From positions 62,001 to 126,000 of the forward strand of contig NZ_JAHWGU010000024.1 in NCBI RefSeq assembly GCF_020873875.1: DNA of 64,000 bases, written 5' to 3'. Below, one piece after another: positions 27,721 through 35,498 of the stretch. Position 1 is the stretch's first letter; the number at the start of each line of letters is the position of its first letter. The translations under genes and the position numbers were made by a program. The stretch is from Actinoplanes sp. DH11. Its GTDB lineage: Bacteria > Actinomycetota > Actinomycetes > Mycobacteriales > Micromonosporaceae. A model generated the notes under the pieces. The model searched no databases, was not told the origin of the DNA, and saw only the letters and a program-made list of their open reading frames with translations.

Positions 27721-28443
27721 TCAGGCGGGTGCCGTGCGGGCCACGTACACGGTGTTGGTCGAGGTGCGTCGTTGCAGCGGGTTGTCGAAGGGTACGACCT
27801 CGGCGCGCGCGGTAGCGAACACCTCGCCCAGCAGCGCGGTGAACTCGTCCTCCGGCGGGTCGTTCGACCAGAGCCCGAAGACGCCGCCCGGGTGCAGGTG
27901 CCGGGCGAGGTCACGCAGGCCCTCGGCGGTGTAGAACGCCGCGTGCCGCGGATGCAGCAGATGGCGGGGACTGTGATCGATGTCGACGAGGATCGCGTGC
28001 ACCGGCCGGCCCGGGTGCTCCTGGTCGTACCCGCCGGCCTCCGCCGTCAGCGCGAAGAAGTCGCCGCGCACGAGCCTGCTCCGCGGATCGGTCGCGACCG
28101 CACCGGCGAACGGCAGCAGGCCCTGCCGGTGCCAGTCGATGACCTCACCGAGAGCGTCCACCACCACGAGCGAACGGACCCGCGGATCCGCCAGCACGGT
28201 ACGCGCGGTGTAACCGAGCCCGAGCCCGCCGACGATCACGTCCAGGTCCTCGCCGGCCAGCTCGGCCAGCCCGAGGTCGGCGAGCGCGATCTCGGCGACC
28301 GGGAACAGACTGGACATCAGGTACTCGTCGCCGAGTTTCACCTCGTACACCTCGGTGCCGAGCGCCGGATCAAGCCGGCGGCGCAGGCTGAGCTCGCCCA
28401 TCGGGGTCTCGTGCCAGGCCAGTTCCGCGAACCGCATCGTCAT
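27721..28443 (-). CDS. Spermidine synthase-like SAM-fold protein
   Basis: A 240-residue Rossmann-fold protein of the spermidine synthase family. The nucleotide motif is VIVGGLGLGYTAR, followed by the acidic strand end SLVVVDALGEVIDWH and the DIDHSPRHLLHP loop in the catalytic region. It lacks an N-terminal membrane domain. Members may transfer aminopropyl groups or be methyltransferase-like; the substrate is not evident. It ends 4 bases from the end of the convergent excalibur gene. Confidence 0.7.
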   Translation of the reverse strand: MTMRFAELAWHETPMGELSLRRRLDPALGTEVYEVKLGDEYLMSSLFPVAEIALADLGLAELAGEDLDVIVGGLGLGYTARTVLADPRVRSLVVVDALGEVIDWHRQGLLPFAGAVATDPRSRLVRGDFFALTAEAGGYDQEHPGRPVHAILVDIDHSPRHLLHPRHAAFYTAEGLRDLARHLHPGGVFGLWSNDPPEDEFTALLGEVFATARAEVVPFDNPLQRRTSTNTVYVARTAPA

Positions 28444-28501
28444 GCCCCCAGCTTGTCAGCCCACCCCACCGGCGGCTCGGCAGGGCGTCAGGTCCACGCC
28501 A

Positions 28502-28711
28502 GGGTGTCGTCGCGCGCAGGAATTGGACGGCGAAGGCGCCCAGGCCGCCGGCGCCGATGAGCATCCGCCAGCCCATCCGCTCGCCGGTGGTGCGCGGGAT
28601 GCCGGGCATGGCCAGGTCGGAGCGGCACAGGCCGCAGCCGGCGACCCGGATCAGGATCTGACCGGCGCCGGGGGCGGGGACTGGCGCGGTGGTGGACGCC
28701 CATGCGGAGAG
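28502..28711 (-). pseudogene. Zinc alcohol dehydrogenase remnant
   Basis: The minus strand reads PGAGQILIRVAGCGLCRSDL, the N-terminal zinc-ligand region of medium-chain dehydrogenases. About 20 residues later it jumps to LIGAGGLGAFAVQFLRA, the nucleotide-binding loop that is normally more than 100 residues further on. The middle and the C-terminal half are missing. It is a decayed gene with an internal deletion and no plausible start. Confidence 0.6.
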
Positions 28712-28970
28712 CCTGCGGGGTACGCGGACGCCCCGCGCAGGCCTATGACCTCCAGGCGTACGGGTTGACGGCCGCCGACGTGGACGCGGCCTTCGACGGT
28801 GCGTAGGTGGCTGGCGGAATGCGCCCGAGCGTGCGGCTTGCACCGGCGGGGGTCGCGGTGTGGAGCATGGCGTGCGGGATGTCGTCGCGGCGCGGTGTTT
28901 CCTGCGGTCGGCTTCCTTGCGGCCGGTGATTGAGCTGCCGCAAACCGCTGCGTTGCGTCTGTGGGGCCGG

Positions 28971-29047
28971 TGTTGATCTGCTAGCGGTGCGAAACCGCTG
29001 TGATCATGGGGTTGAAACCGCGATTTCGCACCGCTAGCAGATCAACA
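28971..29047. repeat. 77-bp palindromic repeat, copy 1
   Basis: The outer 24 bases (28971-28994) are the exact reverse complement of 29024-29047, enclosing 29 bases that include TGATCATGGGG. A second, diverged copy of the same length lies at 43801-43877. It resembles REP- or MITE-type intergenic palindromes. Confidence 0.85.
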
Positions 29048-29154
29048 TGCCGGCATGGGCGCGCCTCCGGGCCCAGGCTGGGCGTCGGGCGGGTGACGCG
29101 GGAATCGGGTGCTCGTCACCGGCTAGTCTGTGGCGACTTTCGGGGGAGGCCGGT

Positions 29155-29727
29155 GTGCGGGTCAAGGCTGGGTTCGTGGCGCTCGGCGTGGTGCTGCTGA
29201 CCGGCGCCGGGCTGGTGGCCGGTGGGTTCGGGCGGCAGGAGGCCGGTGCGGCGCCGGTCACGGCAGCGGACCTGATGATCGACGAGGCGGTTCCGGAGCA
29301 TCAGCTGTTGCGCGACGTGCTCGTCATCGATCTGGAGCGGCGCAACGGGGAGCTGCGGCACTTCGCCTACCTGCCCGAGCACCGGCCGCCGGGGCTGACC
29401 GGGATGAACATCGGCAGCGACGACGTCGGGCACGGCTCGGTCGTCGACGGGTACCATCTCGGCCGCTCGCAGGTCCTGGTGGAGCTGGCGCCGCGGCAGA
29501 CCGGGCTCTGCCGGATCATCCGGGAGGGGCAGCTCACCGCCGCGAGCAGGTGCCTGCGCGACGATGCGGTGGACGGGGTCCCGGAGTTCCGGCGCGTCAC
29601 CGCGTACAGCAGCGACCGCGGTGCGGACGGCGCGTTCTGGGCGAGGACCGCGATGGTGCCGCTCGCCGAGGCCGGCTGGTTCACCGAGCTGGTGGCCCGC
29701 GGCAACGCGGCGCTCGCCGATCACTGA
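29155..29727 (+). CDS. Hypothetical exported or membrane-anchored protein
   Basis: A 190-residue protein of no family I recognise. GTG at 29155 follows GGGGAGG with a 5-base gap. An N-terminal hydrophobic segment (residues about 5-22, FVALGVVLLTGAGLVAGG) acts as signal or anchor. The rest looks soluble, with LIDEAVPEHQLLRDVLVIDLERRNGELRHF. There is no operon partner; a 16-bp tandem array begins 20 bases after its stop. Confidence 0.65.
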   Translation: MRVKAGFVALGVVLLTGAGLVAGGFGRQEAGAAPVTAADLMIDEAVPEHQLLRDVLVIDLERRNGELRHFAYLPEHRPPGLTGMNIGSDDVGHGSVVDGYHLGRSQVLVELAPRQTGLCRIIREGQLTAASRCLRDDAVDGVPEFRRVTAYSSDRGADGAFWARTAMVPLAEAGWFTELVARGNAALADH

Positions 29728-29747
29728 GCGGGAAGGCGACCAGCCGC

Positions 29748-29886
29748 GAAGCGGCCCGCGGGCGAAGCGGCCCGCGGGCGAAGCGGCCCGCGGGCGAAGC
29801 GGCCCGCGGGCGAAGCGGCCCGCGGGCGAAGCGGCCCGCCTGTGAAGCGGCCCGCCTGTGAAGCGGCCCGCCTGTGAAGCGGCTCG
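29748..29886. repeat. 16-bp tandem repeat, nine units
   Basis: GAAGCGG recurs every 16 bases at 29748, 29764, 29780, 29796, 29812, 29828, 29844, 29860 and 29876. The first six units continue CCCGCGGGC, a self-complementary core, and later ones CCCGCCTGT. The array fills the gap between two convergent genes; the period rules out in-frame coding. Confidence 0.85.
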
Positions 29887-29887
29887 G

Positions 29888-30766
29888 TCACGCAGTGGGG
29901 AAGTGGCTGATCACGTCGTCGGCGAAGCGGTGCAGGGAGTCGCGCTTGGCCGGCAGCGAGGCGTCGAAGCCGAGGCCGTCCAGGACCCAGGGCACCGTGA
30001 TCGCGTCGGTCACGCCCGCCTCGGCCTGCCGGCGGTAACCGTCCAGGCCGAACTGGTCGACGCAGACGGCCTGGATCTCGAAGGGGCCGGCCGCCCGGCC
30101 GTACTCGGCGCGCAGCGTGTGCAGGCGCTCGATCACCGTGCGCAGGTGGTCGAGCCGCATCATCGCCGACGACCAGCCGTCGCCGGCCCGGGCGGCGCGC
30201 CGCAGCGCGGGTTCGGTGTGCCCGCCCACGTAGATCGGGACGGGGGCGCTCGGCGCCGGACTCATCCGCAGCTTCTCGAACGCGAAGTGTTTGCCGTGGT
30301 ACGACACCATGCCGCCGCCGAGGATCAGTTTCAGCACCTCGATGGCCTCGTCGGCGCGCGCGCCACGGTCGCGGAACGGTGTGCCGCACCAGTGTGACTC
30401 CTCCGGTGACCAGCCGAGGCCGACGCCCAGGCCGAACCGGTTGCCGGTCAGGTTCGCCACCGAGCCGACCTGGCGGGCCAGCAGCACCGGGTTGCGCGGG
30501 TCCAGTTTGAGCACCTGGGTGTAGAAGCGGATCCGGGTGGTCACGGCGCCCATCGCGGCGGCGGCGATCAGCGGGTCCGCCCACGGGGTGTCGGCGTCCC
30601 AGAAGCGGCGGCCGTCCGGGGTGTACGGGTACGCGGCACCGGCGTGCTCGGAGAAGAAGATCGAGTCGGGCAGGGCGATCGAGGTGAAGCCGCACTCCTC
30701 GGCGATGACGGCGAGTTCGGTCAGCTGGTCGATGGGGCTCAGGGCGACGCCGAGCGTGAATCTCAT
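29888..30766 (-). CDS. LLM-class F420-dependent oxidoreductase
   Basis: A 292-residue luciferase-like TIM-barrel protein. It starts MRFTLGVALSPIDQLTELAVIAEECGF and contains VTTRIRFYTQVLKLDPRNP, NRFGLGVGLGWSPEE and PVPIYVGGHTEPALRRAAR, typical of F420-dependent enzymes. Its ATG shares ATGA with the end of fadE27, so it belongs to the fadE26-fadE27 transcript. A redox step on a steroid side-chain or ring intermediate is probable, but the substrate is unknown. Confidence 0.82.
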   Translation of the reverse strand: MRFTLGVALSPIDQLTELAVIAEECGFTSIALPDSIFFSEHAGAAYPYTPDGRRFWDADTPWADPLIAAAAMGAVTTRIRFYTQVLKLDPRNPVLLARQVGSVANLTGNRFGLGVGLGWSPEESHWCGTPFRDRGARADEAIEVLKLILGGGMVSYHGKHFAFEKLRMSPAPSAPVPIYVGGHTEPALRRAARAGDGWSSAMMRLDHLRTVIERLHTLRAEYGRAAGPFEIQAVCVDQFGLDGYRRQAEAGVTDAITVPWVLDGLGFDASLPAKRDSLHRFADDVISHFPTA

Positions 30767-31371
30767 CGGAGCACCTCGGAGAGGGTGAGCAGCTGGGCGG
30801 TGGCCCCGCCGAACCGGAACTCGTGCTTCTCGGCGGCGAGGAAGTAGCGGTGCAGCGGGTAGTCCAGGTCGAGTCCGGTGCCGCCGTGCACGTGCACGGC
30901 GGTGTGCAGCACGCGGTGCCCGGCCTCGGCGGCCCAGAATCCGGCGGTGGCGACCTCGGCGGCGGCGGGCGGGTCGTCGGTCAGGCACCAGACGGCCTGC
31001 CAGACGGCCACGCGAAGGGCTTCGACATCGATGTACGCGTCCGCGAGCCGCTGCGACACCGCCTGGAACGACCCGATCGGCCGTTCGAACTGGATGCGTG
31101 ACGTGGCGTGGGCGGCGGTCATCTCCAGGGCCTTCTCGACCACGCCGAGCTGGTAGGCGGCGGAGCTGAGCACATCGTCGGGTACGGGGACGTCGGCGGC
31201 GTGGCGACCGAGTTCGATCAGGATGGCGCAGCGTTCGGCGAGCCCGTACCCCGCCTCGTCCGCCTCTTTCAGAAGGTCGCGTCCGGAGGCGCCCAGGCCG
31301 CCGTCGGCGGACGCCAGATCGCGGGCGAGGGCCGCGGCCTCGCGTGCCGAGTCGCTGAGTGTGAAGTCCAT
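30763..31371 (-). CDS. fadE27: Acyl-CoA dehydrogenase subunit, FadE27-like, shortened
   Basis: A 202-residue protein. Its second half (YQLGVVEKALEMTAAHATSRIQFERPIGSFQAV, VHVHGGTGLDLDYPLHRYF) closely matches the C-terminal domain of FadE27, a subunit of the alpha2-beta2 FadE26-FadE27 steroid side-chain dehydrogenase. From memory the mycobacterial protein is near 370 residues. Here the LPExxGG loop and the whole middle beta-barrel are missing between VPVPDDVL and SSAAYQ. The reading frame is intact and the gene is in the normal operon place, 8 bases after fadE26, so it is a shortened protein rather than an obvious pseudogene. Whether it still supports catalysis is uncertain. Confidence 0.8.
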   Translation of the reverse strand: MDFTLSDSAREAAALARDLASADGGLGASGRDLLKEADEAGYGLAERCAILIELGRHAADVPVPDDVLSSAAYQLGVVEKALEMTAAHATSRIQFERPIGSFQAVSQRLADAYIDVEALRVAVWQAVWCLTDDPPAAAEVATAGFWAAEAGHRVLHTAVHVHGGTGLDLDYPLHRYFLAAEKHEFRFGGATAQLLTLSEVLR

Positions 31372-31379
31372 CGCGGCTC

Positions 31380-32495
31380 CTATCGCCGGACCGGGAGGCC
31401 GAGCGCGGCGGCCGCGATGATGTCGCGCTGCACCTCGTTGGCGCCGCCGCCGAAGGTGAGGATCAACGACGAGCGGTACATGCGCGCGATCCGCCCGGCC
31501 ACGTCCGGCCCGGGTGCCGGCCCGGGGGCGCGCAGGACCTCGGTGAGCAGCCGGTACGCCTCGATGGCGAGTTCGGTCCCGTAGACCTTGCCGGCCGACG
31601 CGTCCACCGGCGACAGCGAACCGGACGCGACCCGCCAGTTGAAGAGTTTGAGCACCTCGACCTTCGCGTGCACCCGGGCCAGGTGCAGGCGCACCCATTC
31701 CTGCCGGTTCGCGCCGGACGTGGCCGCCCAGGCGGTGACCTCGGCGAGCGACAGCTGCAGCGGCGCGGCCGAGGTCAGCGCGACCCGTTCGTGGTTGAGC
31801 TGGTCGGTGATCAGCCGCCAGCCCTCGTTCTCCGCGCCGACCAGCGCGGACGCGGGCACCCGCACGTCGTCGTAGTAGGTGGCGCTGGTGGTGGGCCCGG
31901 CCACCGTCCGGACCGGTGTCCAGGAGAAACCGGGCGCGTCGGTCGGCACGATCAGGATCGACAGGCCCCGGTGCCGCGGCGCGTCCGGGTCGGTGCGGCA
32001 GGCCAGCCAGACGTAGTCGGCGTAGCGGATCAGGCTGGTCCACATCTTCTGCCCGTTGATCACGTAGCTGTCGCCGTCGCGGACCGCCCGGGTGCGCAGC
32101 GCGGCCAGGTCGGTGCCGGCCCCGGCCTCGGAGTAACCGATGGAGAAGTGCGCCTCGCCCGCGGCGATCCGGGGCAGCAGCTCGGCTTTCTGCTGGTCGG
32201 TGCCGTGCCGGGCGATCGTCGGCGCCACCGTGTGCAGGGTCAGGAACGGCACCGGCACCCCAGCCAGCGCCGCCTCGTCCGTGAAGATCAGCTGATCGAT
32301 CCGGGTGCGGCCGTCCGTCGAGAGCCAGCCGTCGCGGCCCAGTTGCCGGACGACCTGACGGTAGGCGGCGCCGTCACCGTACTCCCCGTCCGGGTCGTCG
32401 AGGGCCCGGCGCAGCGCCGGGGTCATCAGGTCGGCGAAGTACGTCCGCAGGGAGAGCCGGAGCTTCTCCTGATCCGGTGTGAATCCGATCCGCAC
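31380..32495 (-). CDS. fadE26: Acyl-CoA dehydrogenase FadE26
   Basis: A 371-residue acyl-CoA dehydrogenase, partner of FadE27 in desaturating the C8 or C5 steroid side-chain CoA. Landmarks are FSIGYSEAGAGTDLA, GQKMWTSLIRYADYVWLA, DQLNHERVALTSAAP and ILTFGGGANEVQRDII. The sequence tracks mycobacterial FadE26 closely but lacks about ten residues (the GWPKEYGGQG-type loop) between GRDGWLS and RIDQLIF, a loop nearly all family members keep. GTG at 32495 starts it, divergent from fadA6 across a perfect KstR-type palindrome. Confidence 0.88.
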   Translation of the reverse strand: MRIGFTPDQEKLRLSLRTYFADLMTPALRRALDDPDGEYGDGAAYRQVVRQLGRDGWLSTDGRTRIDQLIFTDEAALAGVPVPFLTLHTVAPTIARHGTDQQKAELLPRIAAGEAHFSIGYSEAGAGTDLAALRTRAVRDGDSYVINGQKMWTSLIRYADYVWLACRTDPDAPRHRGLSILIVPTDAPGFSWTPVRTVAGPTTSATYYDDVRVPASALVGAENEGWRLITDQLNHERVALTSAAPLQLSLAEVTAWAATSGANRQEWVRLHLARVHAKVEVLKLFNWRVASGSLSPVDASAGKVYGTELAIEAYRLLTEVLRAPGPAPGPDVAGRIARMYRSSLILTFGGGANEVQRDIIAAAALGLPVRR

Positions 32496-32518
32496 GAGAC
32501 ACCCCGCAAGGGTTAAGT

Positions 32519-32532
32519 TAGAACACGTTCTA
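32519..32532. promoter_or_regulatory. KstR-type operator between fadE26 and fadA6
   Basis: TAGAACACGTTCTA is a complete palindrome and a full match to TnnAACnnGTTnnA. It lies in the 63-base gap between divergent fadE26 and fadA6 and probably controls both. Confidence 0.8.
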
Positions 32533-32558
32533 CCGTCGATCGGGGGAGGGCGTCAACA

Positions 32559-33680
32559 GTGGACGCGTTTCTGGCAGGCGCGGTGCGGACTCCGGTCGGG
32601 CGGCGCGGCGGCATGCTCGCGGCGGTGCACCCGGCCGACCTGGCCGGCGGCTGCATCGGGGAACTGCTGCGCCGGTGCGGCGTCGACCCGGCGGCGGTCG
32701 ACGACGTCGTTCTCGGGTGCGTGGACACGCTGGGCCCGCAGTCCGGTGACATCGCGCGCACCGCCTGGCTCGCGGCCGGCCTGCCGGAACACGTCCCGGG
32801 CGTCACAGTGGACCGGCAGTGCGGTTCCGGGCAGCAGGCCGTGCACTTCGCCGCGCAGGCGGTGGCCAGCGGCACCGCGGACCTCGTCGTCGCCGGGGGC
32901 GTGCAGAGCATGAGCCGGGTGCCGATCGGCAGCGCGATGGGCTCGGAGGGGCCGTACCGCGGGTCGGCGGGCTGGATCGGGAGGTATGGGGTGCGGGGCA
33001 CCGACCAGTTCCGCAGCGCCGACGTGATCGCGGCGAAATGGGGGCTGGGCCGCGACGAGCTGGAGGAGTACGCCCTGGAGAGTCATCGGCGCGCGGTGAC
33101 CGCGATCGATCGGGGCAGCTTCCAGGCCGAGACGTGCGGGAACGGGCGCGACGAGTGCCCGCGGCGGGACACCGGGCGGGAACGGATGGCGGCGCTGGAA
33201 CCCCTGCGCGAGGGCGGGGTCACGACGGCGGCCACGTCCAGCCAGATCGCCGACGGTGCGGCCGCGCTGCTCGTCGCGAACGAGCGGGCGGTCCGGGTGC
33301 ACGGGCTGACACCGCGGGCCCGGATCCGGCACGTCTCGGCGCGCGGGGACGACCCGATCCTGATGCTCACCGCGCCGATCGCGGCGACCGCCTGGGCGCT
33401 GCGCCGGGCCGGGCTCGCCGTGGACGACATCGACCGGTTCGAGGTGAACGAGGCCTTCGCCAGCGTGGTCCTGGCCTGGCTGCGCGAGACCGGCGCCGAC
33501 CCGGCGCGCACCAACGTCAACGGGGGAGCGATCGCTCTCGGTCATCCGCTCGGGGCGACGGGCGCCCGGCTGCTGACCTCGATGCTGTTCGATCTGGAGC
33601 GGTGCGGCGGGCGGTACGGCCTGGTCACCATGTGCGAGGGCGGCGGCCAGGCGAACGTGACGATCATCGAGCGTCTCTGA
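32559..33680 (+). CDS. fadA6: Thiolase FadA6
   Basis: A 373-residue thiolase with nucleophile Cys88 in [23 protein letters not shown], the histidine in [14 protein letters not shown] and the second cysteine in VTMCEGGGQANVTIIERL. The sequence follows FadA6, which performs the thiolytic step after opening of the last steroid rings. GTG at 32559 has GGGGGAGGG upstream. In mycobacteria fadA6 is a KstR2 gene; here the promoter carries a KstR-type box instead. Its last 17 bases overlap the end of convergent ipdC. Confidence 0.88.
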   Translation: MDAFLAGAVRTPVGRRGGMLAAVHPADLAGGCIGELLRRCGVDPAAVDDVVLGCVDTLGPQSGDIARTAWLAAGLPEHVPGVTVDRQCGSGQQAVHFAAQAVASGTADLVVAGGVQSMSRVPIGSAMGSEGPYRGSAGWIGRYGVRGTDQFRSADVIAAKWGLGRDELEEYALESHRRAVTAIDRGSFQAETCGNGRDECPRRDTGRERMAALEPLREGGVTTAATSSQIADGAAALLVANERAVRVHGLTPRARIRHVSARGDDPILMLTAPIAATAWALRRAGLAVDDIDRFEVNEAFASVVLAWLRETGADPARTNVNGGAIALGHPLGATGARLLTSMLFDLERCGGRYGLVTMCEGGGQANVTIIERL

Positions 33681-34815
33681 GCCGACCCGGAGCGGCAGGC
33701 GGCCGGTCCGAAGCGGCAGGCGGCTGGTCCGAGTCGGCGGGCGGCCGGTCCGGCGGGGCGGCGGGCTGGTCGGGGGCGGGCAGGCGGGTCAGTGTGGCGG
33801 CTGCCTCGGCCAGGATGCGATCGACAAGCGCGGCGCACGACGGCAGGTCGTCGAGCAGGCCGGTGACCTGGCCGGCGGACATCACCCCGTACTCCGGCCG
33901 CCCCTCCACCATCGCCGCGCGCAACAGCACCGGTGTGCTCGCCGCCCGCAGCGTCTGCGCCCAGCTGCCGCCGCCCCGGTGCCGGGCACCGCACCCCGCG
34001 CTGATCAGTTCCGGCCAGCTGAGCCCGGCGAGGCGACGGAACGCGAGCGCGTGCCGGGTCGCGCGCAGCAGCGCGGCGATGCTTCCGGAGCGTTCCAGGC
34101 CCCGGGTGTACGGGGTCCGCAGCACCCGGTGCGGCACCCCGTCCACCTTCGTCGTGACGACCGTGCCGGTGACGCCGGCGTCCAGGTAGAGCTGTTTCAC
34201 CAGGGGGCCGACCGGGCTTTCCGCGGTCAGCAGGAACCGGGTGCCCATCGCGATCCCGGCGGCGCCGTAGGCCAGGGCGGCGACCAGCCCGCGCCCGTCG
34301 AAGAAGCCGCCGGCCGCCACCACCGGGATGTCCACCGCGTCCACCACCTGCGGCAGCAGCAGCGTGGTCGGCACCGGGCCGGTGTGCCCGCCGCCCTCGG
34401 CGCCCTGCACGAGCACCGCGTCCACGCCCCAGCCGGCGACCTTCTCGGCGTGCCGGCGGGCACCCACGGACGGCATGGTGAGGACGCCCGCCCCGGCGCA
34501 CCGGCGAATCAGCTCGCGGTCCGGGGCCAGGGCGAACGAGGCCAGCCGTACGTTCTCGCGGATCAGCAGGTCGATGCGTTGCCGGGCGTCGGGGGCGTCC
34601 GCCCGTACATTGACCCCGAAGGGCGCCGCGGTGCGTGCCCGGATCTCCCGGATGGTGTCCCGCAGCTCGGTGAGGTTCATCGTCGCGGAGGCGACGATGC
34701 CGAAGCCGCCGGCCTCGCCGACCGCGCTGACCAGGCCCGCGCCCGCGACGTAACCCATCCCGGTCTGCACGATCGGGTGCCGGCAGCCGAGCAGGTCGGT
34801 GAGCGCGGTCCTCAT
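33664..34815 (-). CDS. ipdC: IpdC-like FMN-dependent oxidoreductase
   Basis: A 383-residue nitronate monooxygenase-like TIM barrel required for breakdown of the final steroid rings in mycobacteria and rhodococci. Visible motifs: HPIVQTGMGYVAGAGLVSAV, VLVQGAEGGGHTG and VVAAGGFFDGRGLVAALAYGA with GIAMGTRFLL. The ATG at 34815 overlaps the ipdB stop. The last 35 or so residues are a Pro/Ala/Asp-rich tail (QPPAASDRPPAAPG type) made of short repeats and seem dispensable. Confidence 0.85.
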   Translation of the reverse strand: MRTALTDLLGCRHPIVQTGMGYVAGAGLVSAVGEAGGFGIVASATMNLTELRDTIREIRARTAAPFGVNVRADAPDARQRIDLLIRENVRLASFALAPDRELIRRCAGAGVLTMPSVGARRHAEKVAGWGVDAVLVQGAEGGGHTGPVPTTLLLPQVVDAVDIPVVAAGGFFDGRGLVAALAYGAAGIAMGTRFLLTAESPVGPLVKQLYLDAGVTGTVVTTKVDGVPHRVLRTPYTRGLERSGSIAALLRATRHALAFRRLAGLSWPELISAGCGARHRGGGSWAQTLRAASTPVLLRAAMVEGRPEYGVMSAGQVTGLLDDLPSCAALVDRILAEAAATLTRLPAPDQPAAPPDRPPADSDQPPAASDRPPAAPGRLRDAR

Positions 34816-35498
34816 GTGCCGCGCAGGCCGTCCGGGTCGAGGTGCTCGCGGATCAGCCGCAGCTCGGCGGGCGACGGCTCCCGGGTCGGCGGCACCTCGG
34901 CGGGGATCGTCAGGGTGAAGCCGGTCGCGGCGACGACGTCCGCGACGGAGACGCCGGGGTGGGTGGAGCGCAGCCGCATGGTGCGGCCGGGGCCGGCGAA
35001 GTCGAGCACGGCCAGGTCGGTGACGACCACCCGGATCTCGTGGGCGCCGCGGTCCCAGCCGGCGCCGGAGACCATGTCGACCCGTTCGACGAAGACCCGC
35101 GGCGAGTGGCGGGGAATCCAGTAGCTGGTGGGGTGCCCGACCGTGTTGCCGGGTGCGCCGCGCACGCCGAGCAGCTGGCGCCGGGGCCGTTCCCACGCCC
35201 CGATGCAGGAGATGTTGGAGTTGCCGGAGCGGTCGAGCTGGCTCGCGCCCATCATCACGTGCCGGGTGCCGGCGGCGACCATGGTGAAGACCTGACGGTA
35301 CGGCAGCCAGCCCTCCACGTCCGCGTCCCGCAGCAGCGTCGCCTCCCCGTCGGTGACCAGCAGCTCCGGTGCGAACGTGAGCTGCGCGAGGCGGGCGCCG
35401 AGCCGGGGGATCACGCCGGTGGAACTGGCCAGGATCGCCCCGTCGCCGCGCCACGCCTCGGCGCAGGCCACCACGCAGACCTCGGCGCGGGTCGTCAT
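34812..35498 (-). CDS. ipdB: IpdB, beta subunit of COCHEA-CoA hydrolase
   Basis: A 228-residue protein of the family I CoA-transferase beta fold. It runs AEVCVVACAEAWRGDGAILASSTGVIPRLGARLA, then TRHVMMGASQLDRSGNSNIS and APGNTVGHPTSYWIP. IpdAB resembles a CoA transferase but acts as a hydrolase that opens ring C of the COCHEA-CoA intermediate. The start ATG overlaps the ipdA stop, and order and sizes match the mycobacterial echA20-ipdA-ipdB-ipdC block. Confidence 0.9.
   Translation of the reverse strand: MTTRAEVCVVACAEAWRGDGAILASSTGVIPRLGARLAQLTFAPELLVTDGEATLLRDADVEGWLPYRQVFTMVAAGTRHVMMGASQLDRSGNSNISCIGAWERPRRQLLGVRGAPGNTVGHPTSYWIPRHSPRVFVERVDMVSGAGWDRGAHEIRVVVTDLAVLDFAGPGRTMRLRSTHPGVSVADVVAATGFTLTIPAEVPPTREPSPAELRLIREHLDPDGLRGT

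Larger units (their letters stand above)
28444..29154. other. Gene-poor stretch with dehydrogenase remnant and palindrome
   Basis: Besides the dehydrogenase fragment and the 77-bp palindrome, it holds a short plus-strand open end (YDLQAYGLTAADVDAAFDGA, stop at 28806) without a start. I see no intact gene. Confidence 0.5.

Noticed and set aside
29748-29886. Possible CRISPR array
   Set aside because: Units are contiguous with no unique spacers and no cas genes nearby.
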